A DNA stretch of 6,923 bases from Candidatus Poseidoniaceae archaeon (lineage in GTDB: Archaea > Thermoplasmatota > Poseidoniia > Poseidoniales > Poseidoniaceae), in contig DUKP01000013.1 of assembly GCA_013329295.1 (NCBI GenBank), positions 1 through 6,923 of the forward strand, given 5' to 3'. A program made the position numbers and the translations under genes. Each line of letters starts with the position of its first letter. Within the stretch, counting starts at the first letter, position 1. Shown here piece by piece: positions 1 to 5,895 of the stretch. A model generated the notes under the pieces. The model had not been told where the DNA came from. It did not search any database and was given only the letters and a program-made list of their open reading frames with translations.

Positions 1-1
1 A

Positions 2-877
2 AATTTAGAACCCTCTGAAGAGATTACTAAGACACTTGTAGACACACTATCTGATGGAGCAGTTCTGTCATTTGGTTTAGAATCAGCCGATAGCGTAGTA
101 CATGAAGCAAATTGGTTGAATTGTGATGCTTCCCAGCTGAAATCTGCTATTCGCTTAATCAACAAATATGGCTCTGCAAGAGGTGAAAGAGGCTTACCAA
201 AACTACTACCTGGATTGAACTTTATCGCTGGATTAAATGGTGAAACTTCAATAACTTATCAAAAAAATCTTGACCTCTTACATGAAATACGCAATGAAAA
301 CCTGTTACTTAGAAGAATTAACATTAGGCAGGTCGAAGGTGAAGGTTTTCAAGAAATACCTGAACATGAATTTTCAAAGTTTAAACAATCGGTAAGAGAT
401 GATATTGATGCACCACTGCTCGAAGAATTATTTCCTAAAGGAGAGGTGCTAAAGCAGGTTCATTGGGAATCCCATAATGGTAGAACAAGACTACCTGTCC
501 ATCTAAATCAGCCACATATTGGTGAAGAGATTAGAGGCAAATCAGGCATTACCTTTGGCAGACAAATTGGTGCTTATCCTATCTTAATTGGAGCAGAATA
601 TCTCATCCCACTTGAGACGACCTCTGATATTGTAGTCACCGGCCACGGAGCACGTTCGATTACCGGGGTTGAATGTTCAATGAATCATGATACAATCAGC
701 GAGAAGCAACTTTCAGCAATCCCTGGCATTGGTGCTAAGTCAGCATGGAAATTAATCGGTGAACGGGTCAAACAAAAACGTAAAGATGCAACAAAGTCTT
801 TCCCAAATGCCAAGTCTTGGTTTGATTCTACGGGAATTACTTGGCAAGATGATTTTGAAATCTTTTTTGCTGAATAA
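2..877 (+). CDS. Radical SAM protein with C-terminal helix-hairpin-helix (COG1031 type), 5' end outside window
   Basis: The reading frame is open from the window edge to a TAA stop, giving 291 visible residues. A TTG at 116 could be mistaken for a start, but the 38 codons before it are in frame and read as conserved family sequence (LSFGLESAD), so the true start lies upstream. The visible part begins in the second half of the radical SAM barrel; the segments LPGLNFIAGLNGET and LLRRINIRQV are typical of the archaeal COG1031 proteins. A middle part (GITFGRQIGAYPILIG, then GHGARSITGVE) looks like the small beta-barrel that follows the barrel in this family. Near the C terminus, about visible residues 231-256, IPGIGAKSAWKLI is a classic HhH motif, usually a non-specific DNA- or RNA-binding element. 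The CxxxCxxC cluster motif would be upstream and cannot be checked. Substrate and reaction are unknown for the family. The gene ends 44 bases before the uracil-DNA glycosylase gene. Confidence 0.88.
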   Translation, partial: NLEPSEEITKTLVDTLSDGAVLSFGLESADSVVHEANWLNCDASQLKSAIRLINKYGSARGERGLPKLLPGLNFIAGLNGETSITYQKNLDLLHEIRNENLLLRRINIRQVEGEGFQEIPEHEFSKFKQSVRDDIDAPLLEELFPKGEVLKQVHWESHNGRTRLPVHLNQPHIGEEIRGKSGITFGRQIGAYPILIGAEYLIPLETTSDIVVTGHGARSITGVECSMNHDTISEKQLSAIPGIGAKSAWKLIGERVKQKRKDATKSFPNAKSWFDSTGITWQDDFEIFFAE

Positions 878-895
878 TTGTACTCGGAAGTATCA

Positions 896-903
896 TTTAT
901 TCT
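896..903 (+). promoter_or_regulatory. Possible archaeal TATA box before the SMUG1 gene
   Basis: TTTATTCT lies in the 44-base gap after the radical SAM gene, centred about 22 bases before the ATG at 922. That is slightly close for a leaderless archaeal promoter (usually about 26 bases to the start site). There is no convincing Shine-Dalgarno site before the ATG, which favours a leaderless transcript or read-through from upstream. Support is the position and the resemblance to the boxes at 3743 and 4130. Confidence 0.3.
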
Positions 904-921
904 CCATGCAACACTATCTTC

Positions 922-1692
922 ATGGCAGTTGTTGATGATTTGATTATGGCTGCCAAACAGCTTTCTAATTCATGTAATAAGTCAATCAAAAAAATTGAAC
1001 GTGAAACGATAGTCGCTCATGCAACAAATCCTCTTGATTATGCTTGGCCTCACCATGAACAATACCTAACAAATTGGGGAGGTTTAGGTGCTAAAACCCT
1101 ACTGCTTGGAATGAATCCAGGGCCTTGGGGAATGGCTCAAAGTGGCGTGCCTTTCGGCTCAACTGAAGTAGCTAAATCTAAACTAAAAATCAAACCTTGT
1201 CAACTCACAACACCATCTAACGCTCATCCTAAAAGGCCAATTATTGGACTTGATTTAGAACGTCAAGAAATCTCCGGACAGCGTTTGTGGTCACTCATGT
1301 TCGATCATTTTGGAAATGGGAAAAATGTCTTCTCGAATATTTTTGTTGTAAATCATTGCCCGTTACTACTACTCGGAGAAAGTGGCAAAAATCTCACTCC
1401 TGATAATTTATCGGCAGCAGTCTTGAAACCAATATTGGAGGCATGTGATGAACATCTGAAAAAAGTTGTAGATATAATGGGAATTACCCGCATTATTGGA
1501 GTTGGCAAATATGCAGAAAAGCGGGCAAGATTAGCATTTGATGCTGGAAAAACCGGCGATGGTATCACAAAAAGTGGACGTAAAATAGACATTACTTCGT
1601 GTTGGCACCCTAGTCCTGCAAGTCCGTTAGCAAACAGAAATGATGGCGCAGATTGGCGCGCTAATGTGATTTCTGTGTTAGAAAATGCATGA
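922..1692 (+). CDS. smug1: Family-3 uracil-DNA glycosylase (SMUG1 type)
   Basis: A DNA-repair enzyme of 256 residues that should remove uracil, and possibly hydroxymethyluracil or xanthine, from DNA to start base-excision repair. Motif 1 is GMNPGPWGMAQSGVPFG (residues 63-79), with N65 matching the catalytic Asn (N85) of human SMUG1 and F78 matching the base-stacking Phe (F98). HPKRPIIGL (102-110) and NHCPLLLL (144-151) are family blocks; N144 matches the base-reading Asn. Motif 2 is HPSP (229-232), with H229 as the catalytic His. Two differences from the human enzyme stand out: the helix-invading Arg after HPSP is Ala (A233), and the loop up to the next Trp is longer (ANRNDGADW against ANKGW, from memory). 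Lysine is encoded 18 times by AAA and twice by AAG, unlike the ligase gene downstream. The ATG at 922 gives a normal family N terminus; a second ATG at 946 is possible. Function is well supported; fine substrate range is not. Confidence 0.93.
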   Translation: MAVVDDLIMAAKQLSNSCNKSIKKIERETIVAHATNPLDYAWPHHEQYLTNWGGLGAKTLLLGMNPGPWGMAQSGVPFGSTEVAKSKLKIKPCQLTTPSNAHPKRPIIGLDLERQEISGQRLWSLMFDHFGNGKNVFSNIFVVNHCPLLLLGESGKNLTPDNLSAAVLKPILEACDEHLKKVVDIMGITRIIGVGKYAEKRARLAFDAGKTGDGITKSGRKIDITSCWHPSPASPLANRNDGADWRANVISVLENA

Positions 1693-1741
1693 AAAACGTT
1701 GATTTTAGTAGGCGCAGGTTTCAAGTGCTCATTGCTACACT

Positions 1742-1746
1742 AGGTG
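1742..1746 (+). promoter_or_regulatory. Weak Shine-Dalgarno-like AGGTG before the acyl-CoA synthetase
   Basis: AGGTG sits 3 bases before ATG 1750, matching part of the archaeal GGAGGTGAT consensus, though the spacing is short. It overlaps the alternative GTG start at 1744, so if the site is used the ATG at 1750 is the start. A TTTTAGTA stretch at 1703-1710, about 43 bases before the ATG, is a weak TATA candidate that would give a leader long enough to include the site. Confidence 0.3.
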
Positions 1747-1749
1747 TTC

Positions 1750-3666
1750 ATGGCAGAAGAGAAGATGGCATGGGCCCGACAGCCCGACGACCGACAATGG
1801 GACGGACCTGAAGGCGAGGACCCACGAACACTATACCAAATGTTGATGACTAGCGTTGAACGTTTTGGCAGCGAACCATGTTTTGGTTACATACCAGCAC
1901 CTGGAATGGCAAGGCAGCATTTGACCTACAATGAATTTGGTGAATTAGCAACTTCAGTAGCCAAGAGTTTGAACGACGCTGGAGTAAAGGCTGGCGACAG
2001 AGTAGCTCTTATCCTAGATAACAGCGTACAATGGGCTGCTCTATCTTACGGTGCTAATGCAATTGGCGCCGCTTATACTGCAATGTATACTCACCAACAT
2101 GGTGCAGAATGGGCTTACATTTTGGGTGATTCAACACCGGCTATTCTAGCAGTTGCTGGACCTGAAACACTTGACAAATTAGTTGACAATTTGGGTGATG
2201 ATAAAGCTGCTTACCCACCATGTGGAATCATCATTCTCGGTGATGATGAGGCTAACAAATTGCCTCCAGAAGGTATCGCAGTTCACAAGTGGAACGAATT
2301 TGTTGCTGCTGGAAGAGCCAGCGAAAATGAGTTTGAAATCGCAGATGACCCATTCGCTCTAAACACCTTGATTTACACATCCGGTACTACTGGAAATCCA
2401 AAAGGTGTAATGCTAACAAACTGGAATACATTATCGAACATTTTGTGTGTACAATCAGCGTTCAAGATTTACGTCGGAGATAAGAACGCGGCGTTCTTAC
2501 CTTGGGCGCACTCATTTGGTAGTACCTTTGACCTGCACTGGATGATTCGATGTGGTGTTCACATCAACCTAATCTCAGACCTAACTAAGATTGCAGATGA
2601 ATGTATTGAAATTAAGCCTGCAGTATTATTGGCTGTACCAAGAGTTTGGAATAAATTCTATGACCGTGTTAACAGCCAATTCGAGGCTGCAACTGGTCTT
2701 AAGAAAATTTTTGTTTCCAAAGCGAAGAAGCATGCTGCAAGAAGAATCGCCAAGGCTGGTGTAGAGTGTGACGCAGTTCCACCAAGTGGTTTCTTTGACA
2801 AGTTGTTTGACAAACTAGTTTGGAAGAAAGTAAGAGCCCGATTTGGTGGAAATATCCGCTTCTGTATGTCTGGTGCTGCTGCACTATCACCTGATGTTGC
2901 TGAGTTCATTCAAATGGTTGGATTTAGTTGCTATGAAGGATATGGTCTAACAGAAACCTCACCATTGGTTGCGGCTAATGGATGGTCTGGACCTGGTACC
3001 TCAAAACTTCGCTGTGTTGGACTAGTAGCAAATGGTGTCAAAGTAACAATCGATACCGATGCTTGGGATGATCCTGATCGACCTGATGAAGGTGAAATCA
3101 TTGTTCACGGACCTAACGTTATGAAGGGATACTGGAACAACGAAGAAGCAACAAAGGAAGTTATCATTGAGCCTGGTGTATTTAGAACCGGTGACTTAGG
3201 TAAGTTGGATAAAGATGGCTACCTAGCGATCACTGGTCGTGTGAAGAGTCAATTCAAACTTGAAAACGGTAAGTATGTTTCACCTGCACCGCTTGAAGAA
3301 AACCTCAAACTTTCACCACTGGTTGAGCAAGCCGTACTTGATGGCCGAAACATGTTGAAGACTTACCTAATTGTTCATCCAAACATGGAAGCAATGAAGG
3401 CTGCAATGAGTGCTGCAGGTGTTGATGCTTCAGGTAGTGATGCTGACATTTGTGCACGACAAGAGACCAGAGACTGGTTACTTGGTGAACTAAAGGCAAA
3501 CAACATGAAAGCTCCAGTATGGAAAGGCTATGAAGTTGCAGCCAACTTAATTCTAGATCCTGAAGAATGGACTACTGATAACGATATGTTAACTCCTTCA
3601 ATGAAGGTAAAACTACGTAACTTGTTGTCCCACCATGAGGCTGAGATTGCTAAAATACAAGGCTGA
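1750..3666 (+). CDS. Long-chain acyl-CoA synthetase (AMP-forming, FAA1/COG1022 type)
   Basis: An ANL-superfamily ligase that activates a carboxylic acid with ATP to an acyl-adenylate and then transfers it to CoA; cytosolic or membrane-associated. With ATG 1750 as start it has 638 residues, normal for the family. Motifs in order: phosphate-binding loop YTSGTTGNPKG (209-219); LPWAHSFGSTFD (250-261), the long-chain-type equivalent of the LP.xH motif; GYGLTETSP (397-405), with E402 for Mg-ATP; RTGDLG (479-484), where D482 binds the ribose; the hinge region GRVKSQFKLENGKYVSP (496-512); and the C-terminal LTPSMKVK (614-621), which holds the candidate adenylation Lys (K619 or K621). The FKLENGKYVSP hinge form and the LTPxxKxK tail point to the long-chain branch rather than acetyl- or propionyl-CoA synthetase. 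A GTG at 1744 is in frame and could add two residues. The exact substrate cannot be read from sequence; fatty acids or aromatic/branched acids are possible. Lysine codons are 23 AAG to 18 AAA. Confidence 0.93.
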   Translation: MAEEKMAWARQPDDRQWDGPEGEDPRTLYQMLMTSVERFGSEPCFGYIPAPGMARQHLTYNEFGELATSVAKSLNDAGVKAGDRVALILDNSVQWAALSYGANAIGAAYTAMYTHQHGAEWAYILGDSTPAILAVAGPETLDKLVDNLGDDKAAYPPCGIIILGDDEANKLPPEGIAVHKWNEFVAAGRASENEFEIADDPFALNTLIYTSGTTGNPKGVMLTNWNTLSNILCVQSAFKIYVGDKNAAFLPWAHSFGSTFDLHWMIRCGVHINLISDLTKIADECIEIKPAVLLAVPRVWNKFYDRVNSQFEAATGLKKIFVSKAKKHAARRIAKAGVECDAVPPSGFFDKLFDKLVWKKVRARFGGNIRFCMSGAAALSPDVAEFIQMVGFSCYEGYGLTETSPLVAANGWSGPGTSKLRCVGLVANGVKVTIDTDAWDDPDRPDEGEIIVHGPNVMKGYWNNEEATKEVIIEPGVFRTGDLGKLDKDGYLAITGRVKSQFKLENGKYVSPAPLEENLKLSPLVEQAVLDGRNMLKTYLIVHPNMEAMKAAMSAAGVDASGSDADICARQETRDWLLGELKANNMKAPVWKGYEVAANLILDPEEWTTDNDMLTPSMKVKLRNLLSHHEAEIAKIQG

Positions 3667-3697
3667 AATAGTCCGTATTCCGGTATTCGCTTACCAC

Positions 3698-3717
3698 TTA
3701 CCATTAACCAATGGTGA
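3698..3717 (+). repeat. Short inverted repeat (hairpin) after the acyl-CoA synthetase
   Basis: ACCATT (3700-3705) and AATGGT (3710-3715) are perfect inverted copies around an AACC loop. One G-T pair and one A-T pair extend the stem to 8 pairs. It begins about 30 bases after the TGA stop of the ligase gene. No T-run follows directly, so it is not a standard intrinsic terminator; a T5 run occurs only at 3762-3766. It may mark the mRNA 3' end or be a protein-binding palindrome upstream of the next promoter. Confidence 0.45.
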
Positions 3718-3742
3718 CTTAACTATACGAGAAGGGAATTAG

Positions 3743-3750
3743 TTTATTAA
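3743..3750 (+). promoter_or_regulatory. Archaeal-type TATA box before the small membrane protein gene
   Basis: TTTATTAA is centred about 27 bases before the ATG at 3774, the spacing expected for a transcript starting at or within a couple of bases of the start codon. No Shine-Dalgarno site lies between the box and the ATG, which agrees with a leaderless message. The bases before it (GAAGGGAATTAG) are purine-rich, as in many factor-B recognition elements. It is the best-placed promoter candidate in the window. Confidence 0.5.
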
Positions 3751-3773
3751 CCGCAATGTGATTTTTCTATCAA

Positions 3774-4112
3774 ATGACTATAGATGCTGTGGAAATGATT
3801 TCTGTTGCTGACAACCCAAAGTCAGAACAGCAAGGATCTTCATCATCTCTAATTTATCGAACCCTACAAAAGCCATTGGGAGTCGGCATTATTGTCGGTA
3901 CAATCATTGGGTTCTCTAATTCATTGATACTCGGAATACCGTTGTTATCATCCATTGCCATAGGTGCAAGTCTTGGGCTTTCAGTGTGCTTATTTGGCTG
4001 CCCTGGAATGATGCGAGGACAAATTGCAGCTCGTCGGGAACTCGAGAAGATACGTCGAGCAGATAGAGCAAGACGGCAACGTATTATCAAGGCATTTACC
4101 GCCTTTGACTGA
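3774..4112 (+). CDS. Small membrane protein with two helices, function unknown
   Basis: A 112-residue protein whose family I do not recognise. It has a polar N terminus with a Ser-rich stretch (QQGSSSS, 19-25), then two hydrophobic segments at about residues 35-54 and 57-77 separated by a very short turn around G54-P56, which suggests a tight membrane hairpin. The C-terminal tail (81-106) is rich in Arg and Lys (RRELEKIRRADRARRQR) and should be an amphipathic or helical cytoplasmic tail. By the positive-inside rule both ends face the cytoplasm. Two Cys residues (C72, C76) lie at the end of the second segment. Support for a real gene comes from the well-placed TATA box, the same strand as its neighbours, the sensible membrane pattern and the good fit to the gap between two solid genes. 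No function can be assigned; being next to the ABC-F gene does not make it a transporter subunit, since ABC-F proteins work without membrane partners. Confidence 0.68.
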   Translation: MTIDAVEMISVADNPKSEQQGSSSSLIYRTLQKPLGVGIIVGTIIGFSNSLILGIPLLSSIAIGASLGLSVCLFGCPGMMRGQIAARRELEKIRRADRARRQRIIKAFTAFD

Positions 4113-4129
4113 GTAATTCAAGGACTTTG

Positions 4130-4137
4130 TTTATCAA
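4130..4137 (+). promoter_or_regulatory. Possible TATA box before the ABC-F gene
   Basis: TTTATCAA differs by one base from the box at 3743. Its centre is about 35 bases before ATG 4169 and about 23 before the in-frame TTG at 4157. A start site some 26 bases downstream would give a leader of about 9 bases that retains GTGAT (4161-4165), a partial match to the Shine-Dalgarno consensus. The inner TTATCA (4131-4136) is also half of an inverted repeat with TGATAA (4162-4167). Confidence 0.35.
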
Positions 4138-4168
4138 TTGGTAATCAGCCGATAGGTTGAGTGATAAC

Positions 4169-5845
4169 ATGGTACGTGAACTAATCACCGTCGAAGGAGT
4201 CGACCGTAGTTTCGGACCAGTTGATGTTCTCAAAGACATCAATATGATTGTTAACGATGGCGATAGAATCGGTATTGTTGGCCATAATGGTGCTGGTAAA
4301 ACCACATTACTCAATACTATCAGTGAGCAAAAGCAAGATGTTGGAGATATCGATTTTGCACCTGGAATTCGTCTTGCTTATCTAACCCAAATTAGAGATA
4401 TTGAGTCAGATTCAACCATTGAAGAAGAGTTAGGAAGAAAGGGTCGTCAATTTCAAGAATTAGAAGAAGAGATTGCAGCAATTGAAGCACAGATGATCGA
4501 CCCGTCATTCTATGAAGGAGATTGGGAGCCAATAATGGAACGTTACAGTGAATTACAGCAAATGCTTGCCAGCAGTGGCGGTGGCAATGTTGCTGGTATC
4601 GCTAAAGGTATACTCGAAAGATTGGGGCTTGATAAGCATCCAATGGACATGAAAGTCAGTGCATTATCTGGTGGAGAAAAGGCCAAACTTGCACTTGCAA
4701 GACAACTTGTTGGACTTGCTGGCGTCGATGTAATGTTTCTTGACGAGCCGACTAATCACCTTGACATCCAAACTACAGAATGGTTAGAGGCTTTTCTAAG
4801 AGATTTCAAAGGTGCTCAGTTAATTGTCTCTCACGACAGATATTTCCTCGACCAAGTTTGCACTCGAATAATCGAAGTTGATAACTTAAGAGCATGGCCA
4901 TGGAAAGGTAATTACTCACAATTTATCAAACAAAAGATTGCTAGTGAAGCATCTTTAGCAGATCGAATTAAGACGGTCGAAAAGAAAATGCAATCTACTA
5001 CTGGAGCATTACAACAAATGAAGCGTGCTAACAAATATGACAAGTCAATTTCCGCTAAACATAAGATGCTCGAGCGCTATCAGCAAGAGCTCAAAGCACT
5101 CAAAGCACGAGTACCAAAGAAGCGCAAGCCATTGATTCTCAAACTTGAAGCAACTGATAAAGCCAGTATGGATGTACTTCACATTGAAGGTGGTTCAAAG
5201 CGCTTTGATGGATTGGAGAGACCAATTCTCGACAACCAAGATCTAGAGATTCGCAAGGGTGACAGAATCGGTATTGTTGGCGGGAATGGTCAAGGTAAAA
5301 CCACATTGCTAAAGATAATCAATGGTGAGTTAGAACTTGATTCCGGCACACGAGATTTAGCACCAGGATGCCAAATTGGTTACTTCCATCAAGACCATGC
5401 AACCCTTGATTTTAATCTCAATCCGGTTGAGCAAATCGAAGTACTTAGACCGGATTTCCAATATGGTGATATCCGTGCTGCCCTCGGTAGATTCCAATTC
5501 TCAAGCGACCAAGTCAAGTCTAAACTATCTCAGTTATCTGGTGGAGAGCGAGCGAGAGTTGCGCTACTCAAATTGTTGTTAGAAGAAAATAATCTGCTGC
5601 TAATGGATGAGCCAACCAATCACCTCGATATGGATTCCAAAGACACCTTAGAAGAAGCACTGCTCAATTATGAGGGTTCACTTGTCACAGTTTCACACGA
5701 CCGTTGGTTCCTTGACCAAGTTGTCAATCGAATTTGGGAATTACAAGACGGAGTCATTACCACCTATTATGGCAATTATACCGATTATGTCCGAGCCAAG
5801 AAGGGGCTTCCTCCGTTGGCTGATGGTGAAGTCTCAGAAGTTTAG
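4169..5845 (+). CDS. ABC-F family ATPase (ribosome-acting, duplicated ABC domains)
   Basis: A soluble protein of 558 residues with two ABC ATPase domains in tandem and no membrane segment. Domain 1: Walker A GHNGAGKT (38-45), Q-loop Q74, signature LSGGE (166-170), Walker B with FLDEPTNHLD (190-199), switch His in SHD (221-223). Domain 2: Walker A GGNGQGKT (371-378), Q408, LSGGE (456-460), LLMDEPTNHLD (477-487), SHD (509-511). All catalytic residues are present in both halves. The linker, about 246-330, is charged and helical, ending in KKRKPLILK; in this family it reaches the peptidyl-tRNA in the ribosomal E site. The region after domain 1's Q-loop (82-165) is acidic and helical, with no large extra arm visible. 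Known relatives (EttA, Uup, YbiT, antibiotic-protection proteins) modulate translation or rescue stalled or drug-bound ribosomes; which applies here is not clear. ATG 4169 is chosen over TTG 4157 because the family sequence begins right after it. ABC-F genes are uncommon in archaea. Confidence 0.93.
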   Translation: MVRELITVEGVDRSFGPVDVLKDINMIVNDGDRIGIVGHNGAGKTTLLNTISEQKQDVGDIDFAPGIRLAYLTQIRDIESDSTIEEELGRKGRQFQELEEEIAAIEAQMIDPSFYEGDWEPIMERYSELQQMLASSGGGNVAGIAKGILERLGLDKHPMDMKVSALSGGEKAKLALARQLVGLAGVDVMFLDEPTNHLDIQTTEWLEAFLRDFKGAQLIVSHDRYFLDQVCTRIIEVDNLRAWPWKGNYSQFIKQKIASEASLADRIKTVEKKMQSTTGALQQMKRANKYDKSISAKHKMLERYQQELKALKARVPKKRKPLILKLEATDKASMDVLHIEGGSKRFDGLERPILDNQDLEIRKGDRIGIVGGNGQGKTTLLKIINGELELDSGTRDLAPGCQIGYFHQDHATLDFNLNPVEQIEVLRPDFQYGDIRAALGRFQFSSDQVKSKLSQLSGGERARVALLKLLLEENNLLLMDEPTNHLDMDSKDTLEEALLNYEGSLVTVSHDRWFLDQVVNRIWELQDGVITTYYGNYTDYVRAKKGLPPLADGEVSEV

Positions 5846-5895
5846 GGAAACCTGTCAAGGGTTGAATTGATGAACTGCAGGAGCCTCGAAGCATC

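Noticed and set aside
116..118. TTG as the start codon of the first gene
   Set aside because: The frame is open to the window edge and the 38 codons before the TTG encode conserved radical SAM sequence, so the gene is truncated by the window.
1353..1724. A 123-codon open frame on the minus strand
   Set aside because: It lies opposite the well-supported SMUG1 coding sequence, has no recognisable domain and looks like a shadow of the codon pattern.
3698..3717. Hairpin as an intrinsic terminator
   Set aside because: No T-run follows the stem directly and the stem is A+T-rich and short; it was kept only as an inverted repeat.
3854..4090. A 78-codon minus-strand frame overlapping the small membrane protein
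   Set aside because: The + strand frame has a promoter box at the right distance and a coherent membrane topology; the minus frame has neither.
5108..5128. Basic PKKRK stretch in the ABC-F linker resembling a nuclear localisation signal
   Set aside because: Basic residues here are expected for the tRNA/rRNA-contacting linker of ABC-F proteins, and the rest of the window is prokaryotic in layout.
3774..5845. Small membrane protein plus ABC ATPase as an ABC transporter
   Set aside because: The ATPase has the ABC-F layout (two fused ABC domains with the charged linker), a class that works without membrane subunits, and the small protein has too few helices for a permease.
5851..5881. Possible fold CCTG...CAGG that would partly hide the AGGAG site before icmF
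   Set aside because: Only four outer pairs and a short inner TCAA/TTGA match with a large unpaired part; too weak to call a regulatory RNA.
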